Part shown: positions 20,473 to 31,200 of the stretch, piece after piece
Layout of the letters: every line of letters starts with the position of its first letter
How positions within the stretch are numbered: position 1 is the first letter of the stretch
Source: Pseudomonas monteilii
GTDB lineage: Bacteria > Pseudomonadota > Gammaproteobacteria > Pseudomonadales > Pseudomonadaceae
Direction: 5' to 3'
Length of the DNA: 64,000 bases
Assembly (NCBI GenBank): GCA_001534745.1
Contig: CP013997.1
Coordinates: 1,302,001 to 1,366,000 of the forward strand
The notes under the pieces: generated by a model
Database searches by the model: none
The model's input: the letters and a program-made list of their open reading frames with translations, nothing else
Told to the model about the DNA's origin: nothing
Translations under genes and position numbers: made by a program

Positions 20473-20783
20473 CGTCGAGGCTTCCAATAGGGAATAGTTG
20501 AAAAGGCGTGCAGGTGAATGAATCGTTTTAACGGCACGCGGTCGTTGTCTACGCGAAGCTTAGTGAATCTAGGGTGCTGGAACACCTGTCAGAATTAACA
20601 GGTTCGTGCAGCGATAACGCTCCGTGGGTGTGTCTTTAGCACGTCTTTGAATGTTTCATCACCTGGCAGATCTATCAGGTTGGCATGTTCGTGGAAATCG
20701 TGATGCCTAGTAATTTTGCCAGTAGCTGTAACGGCAGAAAGCCTTGAGACTCGGGACATCTTGATTTCGTAGAGGACAGGGTC
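20473..20783. promoter_or_regulatory. Divergent control region of the Rhs/P47-like island
   Basis: 311 bp between the leftward secreted protein/Rhs 1 pair and the rightward four-gene operon. No gene is visible. A small dyad ACCTGT-N8-ACAGGT (20584-20589, 20598-20603) is a possible operator. No clear -35/-10 pair was found on either strand. Confidence 0.4.
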
Positions 20784-22712
20784 ATGGCTTCCCAACCATC
20801 ACAGCCAACAGATAGGGCTTCCCAGCCATTGCAGACAACGGATAGTGCTTCACAACCATCACAGCCAACAGATAAGGCTTGCCAGCTATGGCAGCCACTG
20901 AACATAACGATTGGCAAGGCTCCCCTTCAACCCGCGCCTCACATACCTCTGCGCAATGCAAGAGGTGAGATTGATGTGAGTCAGTTAGGAGATAAAGACC
21001 CCCTGAACTGTGTGATCGAAGATGCTGACGTTAAAGGCGGCCAACCGCTTTATCCGGTCTGGCGTGGCCTGGCCGCTGACGGTACGCCATTCGACTACGT
21101 GAGCGGCTTTGTAGAAGTGCCTATCGATTATGAGCAGACTCGACGAATGTGCTTTTCCATCGAGAACCGGTATGTAACACCTTATGCCGGTGGTTGGGCC
21201 TTCCTGTCTTATAAAGTGGGAAGTCCAGCAGAAGCTATACCGGACTCAAGACGTATTTTTTGCTACATAGGCCTGCGTGATCACGACACGGAGGCTGAGG
21301 CTTTACCTGTGGCGCAGGTGCCCCTATCGCATGCGCGCGTCATCGGGTTTTCAACCATAGGCAGGGATGGCGTGAACGTATGGGCATCACCTTACCGTGC
21401 CATGCAAGTGGGTGATACGGTCGAGTTGACCATGCGTAAGTTTGATAAGGCAGGCGGTGAAGTCGATCCGGTTCGCGTCGTGCATGAGGTGACCGAGGCG
21501 AACAATCATGAGCCTTTGCAATGGCAGTTCTCCAAGTCGCAATTTATCCGGATACTAGGCGGACGCGTGGAGTTTCAATACCGCATCACATTGGCCGCGG
21601 GTGGGACGCAGGTTGAATCGCCAGTACAGACCATGGAGGTCCTGGATGATCCGAGTCCTACGGAGCGATTGCCTGCGCCTTGTGCCGACGACGTTGCGGA
21701 TAAGCCTGTTGATCCCGGTGACTTTCTGGAGGGCGTCGTTCTCCGTGTACCTGTGTATCCAGACATCCAGGCAGGTGACCATCTGTTAGTGAGTTGGCAC
21801 CGACCCGATCAGTCAGAACCGCATGTGCAATTTGCACGCATGGACGCCAGTAGTCTGAAAAGCAAGGAGACCGTATTCCGGATCGATGCAAGTATGCTGG
21901 TGCTTGGCGAGCATGAGATTGTTTACCAGTACGCACGCACAGGCGTTGAGTTGACCTCCCATCCCTTGCGTATCGAATTCGAAACTCCCCGCGTCCTGCC
22001 AGCGCCTACGATCACCAAGGCTCGAGCGGACGCTATTACGGGTACCCAGGTACTACGGGCTGACGACGTGCCTATGGGGGCCTACGTGGAGGTACCCGAC
22101 GTTTCGCTGCGGGATGGCGAATACTTTGAAGTTCATTGGGATGGCTATATTCACAATGGCAAGCAAATCACGCACACGCCAGTCGAAACAGGGGGGCGAA
22201 AATTCAAGATAGACCCTGGCGTCGTGGCTGCAAACATGCACCCGCTCTACGAGAATAACAGCCGGCGTTTCAATGTGTTTTACGTGATCGTCGATAAAGA
22301 CGGCAAGCGCTCGGCACCTTCTCAAATGGTCGACTTGCGTGTTCACCCCGCTACCCTGAACACCAACATCACATGCCTAGAGGCGAGAAGCAACGGCGAA
22401 CTGTGGGCTTCCGACCTCCAGCCCCGGCAAGCGGCGAGGCTTCAGGTCAGTGGCGCACGGCTCTGGACATTCGCGGCGCCCGGTCAACTGTTTAGGTTGG
22501 CCATTGAAGAAGGTCCGGTATTGCGTGATGGGCAGCCGGTAAGCGGAAACGAAAATAACCAGGGCCTGATAGAGGTACTCCTGCGCAAGGCAGTGTACGA
22601 CACCCTCCCAGACAATCGGCAATTCACCGTGCTGGGGACGGTCAGTTTTGATGAGGGCGACAGTTGGCACGCGCTTCTGCCGTTGCGCTTGATTCCTAGG
22701 AAAAACAAGTGA
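20784..22712 (+). CDS. Large protein with Ig-like repeats, unknown function (island gene A)
   Basis: 642 aa, start ATG at 20784 with AGAGGACAGG upstream. No signal peptide. The first 40 residues are a decapeptide repeat (ASQPSQPTDR, ASQPLQTTDS, ASQPSQPTDK). The rest appears to be a series of beta-sandwich domains of about 100 residues; recurring patterns are MQVGDTVELTMRKFDKAGGE, IQAGDHLLVSWHRPDQSE and LRDGEYFEVHWDGYIHNGK, each beginning with an aromatic/Gly-Asp turn. I recall similar proteins beside Rhs genes in other pseudomonads but no assigned role. First gene of the operon A-B-C-Rhs 2; 81 bp to gene B. A structural or adhesive role is inference. Confidence 0.75.
   Translation: MASQPSQPTDRASQPLQTTDSASQPSQPTDKACQLWQPLNITIGKAPLQPAPHIPLRNARGEIDVSQLGDKDPLNCVIEDADVKGGQPLYPVWRGLAADGTPFDYVSGFVEVPIDYEQTRRMCFSIENRYVTPYAGGWAFLSYKVGSPAEAIPDSRRIFCYIGLRDHDTEAEALPVAQVPLSHARVIGFSTIGRDGVNVWASPYRAMQVGDTVELTMRKFDKAGGEVDPVRVVHEVTEANNHEPLQWQFSKSQFIRILGGRVEFQYRITLAAGGTQVESPVQTMEVLDDPSPTERLPAPCADDVADKPVDPGDFLEGVVLRVPVYPDIQAGDHLLVSWHRPDQSEPHVQFARMDASSLKSKETVFRIDASMLVLGEHEIVYQYARTGVELTSHPLRIEFETPRVLPAPTITKARADAITGTQVLRADDVPMGAYVEVPDVSLRDGEYFEVHWDGYIHNGKQITHTPVETGGRKFKIDPGVVAANMHPLYENNSRRFNVFYVIVDKDGKRSAPSQMVDLRVHPATLNTNITCLEARSNGELWASDLQPRQAARLQVSGARLWTFAAPGQLFRLAIEEGPVLRDGQPVSGNENNQGLIEVLLRKAVYDTLPDNRQFTVLGTVSFDEGDSWHALLPLRLIPRKNK
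20787..20903 (+). repeat. 30-bp tandem repeat at the start of island gene A
   Basis: Four consecutive units beginning gcttcccaaccatcacagcc at 20787, 20817, 20847 and 20877 (the last shortened and diverged). Each encodes about ten residues of ASQPSQPTD type, in frame. Copy number could vary between strains without breaking the frame. Confidence 0.9.
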
Positions 22713-22793
22713 ATGAACGTGTCGCACGCGCCCGCATTGAAAACGGCGCAGGCGAACGACGCCTGACGGTTATGCAAACTACGGAGAACGAGC

Positions 22794-25247
22794 ATGAAGA
22801 CTAACGAAATAAGTGAGCGCCCATCCGATCAGGGAACCCAGTCGCTGGAGGACTTCCTTATAAAACTGGAGGCGGGGCCGAGCACCTTTGGCTGGGACGC
22901 GCTGTTGGTGTTCGATCGAGGTGCGACCAATACACTGTTGTCGCAAGAATATATCGATCGCCTTGTTGTTAAAGACGAGGGGTTCCCTACGTTGCCCGAG
23001 GGCGTGGTCGAGGCAGTGAGGGGTATTAAATATGAGCTCAAGAATTTTGTGTTCGACAAGCCTCGCTTGTCATTTGAGAATGCAAGTATTCTAGAGTCGA
23101 AAGCCAAGTTAAAAATGTTTCTGGTGGGCGGGTGGCAACTCGAAGTCCACGAACGGTCTGTGGGTGGCGAGCGCATCAGGCAGGTGGCCTCTCTGGCCGT
23201 TTACAATGCCGCCAACCGCAGTGTTCTGGACATGAATATCAACCTGAGGGCGGTGAAGGGTTCTGTGAGTGAACCGGGCAAGGTATTGCTCGATTTGAAG
23301 GATGCGACGGATCATGCTTTCAGTGGTGGAGGTACGCGCTTTGAACAAGAGCGCCTAGGCCTGTATCTTGAACAGGTGCTGAATAGCTGGAACGACCACC
23401 TTACAGAATTCCCCCTGAGCGAGATCGTGGTCGATGGCACATCGCCGATCAATCCAAGGGAATTCGGTTTGCGCACGCACGCAGCGCCTGGTGCCGTTGT
23501 ACGGTCGAGTCAGAACTATGGTGAGGGCGCCGTGGTTGTGTTTGTCGCCATGAACGACAACGACAAGGGCACCTACCCTGCTGACGATGCGGCGATGATC
23601 TACATGCTGCCTGAGGCGTCAGCACCCTACACCAGTAACTTGTTACTGTCGAATAAGTTTATGGTCTCCCAGGTCATCAAACCAGGCCTTGATCAATTTG
23701 AATGGCTCAAGGACAAGTTCTATGTTCAGGAGCTGCTAGGCGGTCGTCATGAACTGGTGGCCAGCGAAACTATAACGATGTATTTTCCGTTCACTTATCG
23801 TAGCAATGGAAACGGTGGGACGCTTCAACCGTGGAGTTGGAGACTCGCTGTCGATGGAATGGAGCCTCATATCCTCGAAAAAGGCGGCAAGTTCATTATT
23901 GAGCATCGAACCCTCAAAGCACACTGGTCCTCGAATTCAGTGGCCGGCTACCTGGTGTATTGGGTTCAACAGGGCCTTGGGGCAGGCCGTACCGTCACCC
24001 TAGACATTCGAGCGGACATGTCTATTTCTGCTGACTACAGGTTCGTGATGTCCCATGACAGTGGTAAGCCGATGTTGAAGCTTGAGCTGGCGAACGCTCA
24101 TGTCGAGGCGACGATTTCTATCGACGATGGATTTGGGTCTGGGGGCGCTGCGTCATCGGCGAGAGCGGATGCGGCCAACCTGGAGCGTAAGCTAGAAGCT
24201 GAGGTGAAAGGCGAACTTGAAAAGAAAGCCAGAAGCCTTCTAGACATGACGTTCGAGGTCGACGCATTACGCCTGAACAAGTTGCTGTTCCGTGGTGACA
24301 ACGTTGTTGAACCCCGTGACGTGAGCTTGCCCACCGACCTGACCCTGTTGGGCAATCTCGCGCCTAAACAAACAGGACTGGTCATCAGCCCATTGGAGAC
24401 GATCGTTGCCGGTGGTCAGCGCTTCGAGTTCAACACCACCCCCGTCCTGAGTGGTACCACCTGGACAGTGGAAAACCTGAAGGACGAAACGGGCGAGACG
24501 GGTGAGTTCAAGGACCCCTCAGTAGGCGTATATACGGCCCCTTCCGATAATGCATTGCGCATGGAAGGTCATCGCCGGTTGATTGTGACGGCCACGTATG
24601 GCGAGCAGGTCGCCAAGGCATTGGTCAGCGTCGTGCCTAGCCCCGTTTCGGTGAGTCCTTGGGTGGCACAGGTCAATCTAGGCGATGACTATGCACTGAC
24701 TGCAGGCACCACGGATGGAACTGTGTTGGAGTGGAGTGAGCCTGAGTTGGGTGATCTGAAGCCTGATTACAGCGACTCGAACCTGGGCGGTAAAAAGTAT
24801 ACCGCACCCGACTCGCTACCCCTACCCCAGGAGCATGAACCGTTGTATTACCATGGTATGCGTCTAGTTCCGATCACTGTAAGGTCGGCTGCTGGCGGTG
24901 CCGAAGCAACGATCGATCTGTTGGTACTCGGCGTTAAAAATCTCAACTATTGGTTGGAATCGCGCATCAACGATGATGGAAGCGTGCATCTGTCGTTCTA
25001 TAAGAAGACCCGTCAAGACAAAGTCGAATTGCACGACTCCGTTGAATGGACGGTGCTGCGTGGCAGCGGCACCATCGATCCCGTTACCCACGTCTACACG
25101 CCTGCGCCTGACACCATCGATCGATACTTGATCATCACGGCTTTCTACGACGACGACGTGTCATCGGACACTTTCGATTGTTTGATTCTACCCATGCCCC
25201 TTCGTGACCCTGTGCCGGCACATCAACTTCAACCTTCCCAGCCGTGA
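22794..25247 (+). CDS. Possible P47/TULIP-like protein with C-terminal Ig-like domains (island gene B)
   Basis: 817 aa, ATG at 22794 with GGAG upstream, no signal peptide. Residues 31-50 read TFGWDALLVFDRGATNTLLS, which resembles the opening of clostridial P47/OrfX proteins ('GWD' followed by an N-x-x-L helix). Then come YELKNFVFDKPRLSFENASI and, near residue 495, ALRLNKLLFRGDNVVEPRDV followed by SLPTDLTLLGNL, also reminiscent of P47. From about residue 520 to the end there are three Ig-like (Big-type) domains, for example WTVENLKDETGETGEFKDPS and WTVLRGSGTIDPVTHVYTPA. TULIP proteins bind lipids, and P47 homologues are known near insect- or neurotoxin-type loci. The assignment is pattern recall, not a database result. 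Ten bp separate its stop from gene C. Confidence 0.6.
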   Translation: MKTNEISERPSDQGTQSLEDFLIKLEAGPSTFGWDALLVFDRGATNTLLSQEYIDRLVVKDEGFPTLPEGVVEAVRGIKYELKNFVFDKPRLSFENASILESKAKLKMFLVGGWQLEVHERSVGGERIRQVASLAVYNAANRSVLDMNINLRAVKGSVSEPGKVLLDLKDATDHAFSGGGTRFEQERLGLYLEQVLNSWNDHLTEFPLSEIVVDGTSPINPREFGLRTHAAPGAVVRSSQNYGEGAVVVFVAMNDNDKGTYPADDAAMIYMLPEASAPYTSNLLLSNKFMVSQVIKPGLDQFEWLKDKFYVQELLGGRHELVASETITMYFPFTYRSNGNGGTLQPWSWRLAVDGMEPHILEKGGKFIIEHRTLKAHWSSNSVAGYLVYWVQQGLGAGRTVTLDIRADMSISADYRFVMSHDSGKPMLKLELANAHVEATISIDDGFGSGGAASSARADAANLERKLEAEVKGELEKKARSLLDMTFEVDALRLNKLLFRGDNVVEPRDVSLPTDLTLLGNLAPKQTGLVISPLETIVAGGQRFEFNTTPVLSGTTWTVENLKDETGETGEFKDPSVGVYTAPSDNALRMEGHRRLIVTATYGEQVAKALVSVVPSPVSVSPWVAQVNLGDDYALTAGTTDGTVLEWSEPELGDLKPDYSDSNLGGKKYTAPDSLPLPQEHEPLYYHGMRLVPITVRSAAGGAEATIDLLVLGVKNLNYWLESRINDDGSVHLSFYKKTRQDKVELHDSVEWTVLRGSGTIDPVTHVYTPAPDTIDRYLIITAFYDDDVSSDTFDCLILPMPLRDPVPAHQLQPSQP

Positions 25248-25257
25248 GGTGCAAACA

Positions 25258-28139
25258 ATGAACAACTCCATGAGCAAGACACCTTCGACGTCAGATACAA
25301 GCTTGTCGGCGCGTCGTGATTGGGGGGGCTGCTAGCCCTGGACAGTAGACTGCTTAATTACGTGCTGCGTGAACAGTATCTGAAAACGCTCGCCGATTTT
25401 GGAGCGGTGATTCCTCTCGATCTGGAGGCCGCCCTTGAAGAGGGCGGGCGAACCCGTGTTTCGCTGCGGAAGGTGGTCTTTGGCCCGCCCCAGGTCCGCT
25501 TCGAGAGTACAGGTGTACAGGATTCAACGTTGAAGGTACGGATGAACATCGTCGCCGGAGACTACATGCAGGTACAGCAGCGTCCTGGTAGCCCCAAGCG
25601 CATCATCGAGCGCAGTACCCTCACCGAGGGTGCCGGCTATTACGTGGAGACGGATCTGACAGTGCGTCTGGTCCGATCCGACAGCGGTCGGTATACCTCG
25701 CTTGTGCTCGACCTCGAAAGCGCGACTGACTTTTCCACCAACTTGGGACCGACCTGCTATGCAAACAAGATGCTGGGCATGCATCTGCAGGAATCGATCC
25801 AATACATGCACGCCTACCAGAAGACCTACCAGCTGGGCCGCTTCGTCATGGACGATTATCATCCGTTGAGTCCGGACCAGTTCGTGGTGCAGACCCAAGT
25901 AGCACCTTGGGGGCAGAACGAAAGCAGCCCCCGATTCGGAGAAGGCGCCGTGCTGGTCTTCATGAAATTGGACATCGACTTGTACCCTGGGTCTTTGCCC
26001 GATCCAAACGTCGACCTGGCTTATCCCATCCTGGAGCAAGCGACGGGCTTACCGAGTACGTTGGTTCTCGCTGCGGATTTTACCGCACTGGACGCTGGTA
26101 AACCTGAAGATGTCTTGAGAACCTTCAAGGTACCTGCCGATCTCGAATTCGTCGTATTAGAAACAGCGCCTGATGTCGTCGATTTTGTGGCACACGGTAC
26201 ATGGCAAGCAACACGACATGCCGTGAAGGTCGAGCCTGCGTTTGCACAAGTCGTGTCGGGTAACAGCATAACGTTCACTGCCGAGGGAGCGGCTGGCGCA
26301 TTGCAGTGGTCGGCGGTCAACTTGAATCGCCCTGCGGCAACCGGTAGCTTCAGCGGTACGCAGTATACGGCCTGTGAAAGCGACCGCTTCGTCGAGGACC
26401 AGCAAATGGTACTGGTGACCGCCACGGCATCAGGAGCAGGCAATGATAGGGCTGCGCATGCGCTGGTGATGGAAAGTGCTCGAGCAGTACAGATTGCTCC
26501 ACGCGTTGCCACATGGGCAGGGGGCGAGGATTCGATTGAGCTTCGTGCTTCAAACACCAGTACAGGTAAGCTGCGTTGGGAATTGAGGGAGGCCGTCCTG
26601 CTGGGGGACGGCGAACAGCGGCTTCAGAGGCTTGAAGGATCGCTTGGCGACCTCGAAGACAAAGGTGACGGGTGTGCCATTTTTACGCCGGATCCTGACC
26701 AGGATGACGGGGATCTCTTCAAGGTACAACTGATCCGCTGCACCAATCTGTCGACCGATGAGTATGCCGAAAGCGCAGTGATGATCATCCACTGGCCAGC
26801 GAATTTACAAGTTTCGCCTTTCCACGTCCCTCAGGGTCTATCGATTCAACCCACGCGCTTTGACACAATTCCCGCAGGTGGCAGGCCCGTGACCTGGACT
26901 GTAAGAGGCGAAGGGTCGTTCGATGAGGGCAACCTGTATATGCCGCCTGAGAATCCGCAACTGCCCGTTGCAGTGGTGGTAGCGGACGATGGCGACGAGC
27001 GCAACGGTTACGCCATTGTGGAATTCAACGAAGGGCTGCAGTCGACCGCAGGTCTGTTGTCCTGGGAGACCCTGGATACCTTCGAGCTCAGAGCCCTAAG
27101 TGCGCCTCAGTGCTTCGCCAATGGCTGGCAACAAATCGAGATCGAGGTGAAGGTCGCTGCTGCAGATGACTATGATGGGAAACCGGTTGAAATTTCCGAT
27201 GCCGACTTGGCAACGCTGAAGTTCTTGAACCTGGAAAGCAATAATGATCTGCCCTTCCTCGCCCCCTTGGAAGAAGCCTTGTATGACAAGGAGGCCAATA
27301 ATGCGGATTGGGCGGTCAACCGGGATGCCAACATGATCGGTCGGCAAGAGGCCATGAACGGGGGCAGTGTGATCACGCCTTTGCGAGCCAGGACACGTCG
27401 ATTTTACCTTCATTCGCGCAAGGCTGGAATGATCACGGTCATTGCCTCGATACAGAATACATTGACGGGCAAGACGGTTCTGTCTTCAGAGAAAGCAAAC
27501 GGCGAGCTCGAAGTGCGCGCCCTGGACCGGCCGTCCTACACGCGGGACGTCTACAGCTTCAAGCGTACTCGCGCTGCGGGGGGAGATAGCTCGCCTTCCG
27601 ATGGCGATGAGTTCGCTTACGTCGATAGAAGCACGGACAACTGGTTGCTCGAGCATGTATCACGCAGCGGGAAAGTCATAAAGTTTGCCCGTGTGTTTAT
27701 CAGTGCGCGTGATCGAAAATCCTTGTTGAGTTGGTCATGGGTGCCGGGATCCTCCACGACGCCAATTGCCGACGACGATTTCGTCAGCTACACCAGTTTC
27801 ACGTTCAAGTCGCTCGATGCGCGTATTGATAATCCCCTGGTGTTCGATGGATTGTTGTACCGCATGGCCTTGCACCGTCAGTATAGACTGCCTAAGGAGG
27901 TGAGGGGCAACGAACCGGGTGCCGGGGAATTCATGATCAGCCTGTATCGAGACGTGGGGTTCAAGATGGGCCATCGGAGCGAAGATCCTTACATAGCGGC
28001 ACTTGAAGGTGAATTGATATTTAGCTTGCTGGATGAAGAGGGGCACGAACATAAACTGCGTGTCTGCTTCGAAGCGACGGCGGCGGAGCAAAGCCAGGGC
28101 ATCACGCGCCGCGATCTGCTGCAACTCTATCTTCGCTGA
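25258..28139 (+). pseudogene. Gene B paralogue with a frameshift in a G7 tract (island gene C)
   Basis: From the ATG at 25258 (GAGG upstream) the frame encodes MNNSMSKTPSTSDTSLSARR, then DWGGC and a TAG at 25333. The long frame (939 codons, open from 25320) starts only at a TTG right in a run of seven G (25322-25328). Adding one G gives a continuous 960-residue protein reading RRDWGGLLALDSRLLNYVL, which aligns with gene B (GWDALLVFDRGATNTLL). Other B-like features are VSLRKVVFGPPQVRFESTG, GEGAVLVFMKLDID and Ig-like segments (LQWSAVNLNRPAATGSFSGT, VTWTVRGEGSFDEGNLY). The C-terminal 250 residues differ from B. The gene is otherwise intact, so the break is a fresh mutation, a phase-variable OFF state or a sequencing error. 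Third gene of the operon. Confidence 0.8.
25322..25328 (+). repeat. Homopolymeric G7 tract at the frameshift of gene C
   Basis: Seven G between T25321 and C25329, 22 codons into gene C. Eight G would restore the frame and match the paralogue. Confidence 0.9.
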
Positions 28140-28218
28140 ACATAAGGTGTTGCCTCGGTGCCTCGGTGCCTCGTTGCGCTGAGGCAAGACCGTGTCCTCT
28201 CATCAAGGTGATTATGCC

Positions 28219-31200
28219 ATGGCTATTGAAACCGTCATCCATTCCAATGCATTGAATGCGACTGAACTCGTGCAAAACGACGTAGACCCGCGCACGGGGC
28301 AATACGCGTTGAGCATCAACTTGCCTCTGCTGGCAGGTAATGAACAGCGCGGGCCAGCGCTGCCCATCCGCTTGGTGTTCAACCCGTTCAGCGATAAGAA
28401 TGTGGGCTTTGGCCGCGGCTGGTATCTCGAACTCACTCAGTTCGTGCCCAGTACGCGCATGCTCCGGCTTCACACTGGCGAAAGCTTCAAGGTGACCGGC
28501 TCAGGTACAGAACCCAGCATCAGGGAGCGCAAGCTCGAAAGTTTTCGGTTCTTCGATGACAGCAACGGCAATGAGAAGCGCTACCGTGTGGTTCACCGCA
28601 CCTATCTGGAAGAGATCCTCAGTGAATATGGTACGGGCGATCGCCGGGTGGCCTTGCCGTCCGAAGTGCGTGCTGCCTCTGGCCACCGTCTGTTGTTGAG
28701 CTACACCCCTGACACACAACGACTGGAACGTATCGTCGACGGTACCGGCATGGAACTGCTGCGCATCCGCTATGGCAGTTCGGTGATTTTCGATCTGCAC
28801 CCTAACGCGAGGGGGGCCAATAAGCCCCTCGCGCAATACACACTCCTTCTGTCCAATGAGCAGTTGAATCAGATCAACTTGCCGACTGACGTCGGCGGCA
28901 ATTGGCGTTTCGAATACACCCCTGTCTTTGGCCTGACGTGTCTGAGCAAGGTGTCTACACCCTATGGGAGTATCGAAGACATCCGCTACGGAGAGCGCGG
29001 TGATAAAGGCCATCTGTTACCAGGTGGTGGAACCCGCAGCGCGATACCGCGGGTTACCACTCACGTGGTCAACCCTGGGGCCGGGCAGCCACCCATGAAG
29101 ACCACCTATACCTATACCGTCCTGCAAGAGGGCGTAGAGGTGTCGCATAACTTCGTGGGTTACGGCAGCGATGTGACGTGGCGTGACGACGGCGAAGACA
29201 ACCTGTATCGCGCTTCCTCCGCTTACCAGTATGGCAGCACCGCCCACCAGTGGGGCAAAGGTGCAGACGGCAAGGATCAGGTCATCCGCACCGTCCAGCG
29301 TGTGTATAACCGCTTTCATCTGCAGGTGCGCGAGGTCGTTGTACAGGGGCATAAGCGACTCGCCACGGACACGACCTATCATGGTAAGGTGACGGATGGA
29401 TTCGATAACCAGCCGAAGAATTTCCAGCTCCCATTGGAACAGACCCGCAGCTGGTCGGAGCTAAACGACGCTTCTCGCGTTCGCTACGAGCCCGCTACCA
29501 GAACCGAGTGCGACCTGCACGGCAATTTGATTGCCCAGACGCTGCCCTCTGGTCAACGCACCGAGATCGAGTATTACGCTGCAGGCGGAGAAGAGGGCTG
29601 CCCCCCAGACCCTGACGGTTTCGTACGTAACCAGAAGTGCGTGACGGAACATCCTGCACCGCAGGGAGACAAGCCTGCACCCGTGCTGCGCAAGCGCTAC
29701 GAGTATGAATCGCTGGCTCGAGTGGGTGATGGCGCGGTCAAGGCATCCGCTTCCAATTGGCTGGTGCTGAAACAAGAAAGCCTGCATGAAGTCGTCGGGG
29801 AAAAAGAATCGGCGGCGCTGCAAACCACGTTCCTGTCACCCGTGGATGACCTCAACGATCCATTGCGTCATGGTCGCCTTAAACAGCAGATCGTGTGCAT
29901 GCAGGATAAACAGACCACGACCGACTTTGAGTACAGTACAGAGGTCGTCAAGGAACATCCTGCGTTGGTCACCCAGCAGAAGGTGACGGGGTTCGATCAC
30001 GACGAATGCGACCCCGAAACCGGTCAGAAGCGCAATGTGTCCAAGACCATCACGCTCAAGGAGTCGATACTCATTGGCCAACCGTTGCTTAGTCTCGATG
30101 ACAATGATGTAGAGATCGCGTACGAATACGACGCCTTGCGGCGGGTCGTTCGTGAGACCGTATCGCCCGGTAAGCCGTTCGAGGCCTCTCGCACCTATGC
30201 GTATGGACTGGTGAGTGCCGTAGGGGATAAAGCGTCACAAGAACAGGTTGACGTCAAGGGCGTCTGTATTCGCTCTTGGATCGACGGCCTGGGGCGTGTC
30301 AGCAGCGAAGAGCGTCACGATGCTGACGCCGACAACAGCCATTTACACCAGGTTTTCCGACCACGCAACGCTTTCACCTACGATGAACTTGGTCAGCTGA
30401 TCCAAGCGACCGAGTATGACTGGCTCGAGGACAAGGAGCCGTCACGGATGAACCAGTACGAAGAAGGCAAGGAGTTGTCGCTGACGACCCGGTACGACTA
30501 TGACGACTGGGGACAGCAATGCTGTGAAATCGGGCCAGATGGGGTCAAGCATTTCCAATACGATGATCCAATCGGTTCCAATCCTTTGGGTTCTGGTCCT
30601 TCGAACATATTGCCCACCCAGACACGCTGGAGTGAATCGGCCGACGGTACGTTGAAGCTAGGTAAAACCACGACGTGGCTGAACTTGTTCGAGCAACCTG
30701 CCGTGGTCCAGCGGTTCGACCTAGCGGATGGGCCATATGCCAAGCAGCAGTTTTTCTACGACGGCCTGGGACGCACCGTACGTACTGTACGTGAGATTGA
30801 TACCCGACGTGCTGTACCTGAGGTTAATGCTCGCAGTGAGACCGTTCATTACAGCTATGATCACTTCGGCCGCCTGGTTGAGCATACCCTGGCCGATAAG
30901 TCGGTGGTGAAGCGCACGTATGCTGAGCACAGCAGCGACGACCTGCCCGTCTTTATCAGTGTCAATGGCAGCGAGTTGGGCAGGCAAACGTTCGACGGTC
31001 TGAACCGCATGATCACCTCCGTCACCGGCGGTCGAACAAAGCACTTGTACTACGCACCAGGTCAAATGCAGCCAAACGAAGTAAAAACAGCTTCCGGCCA
31101 TGTCATCAGCTACGAGTACATTCCACAGTTGGGAGAGGAGCCTAAACTACGACGCATACCAGGGAAACAGGCCGAGTATGAGTTCGACCCTCATAATGCA

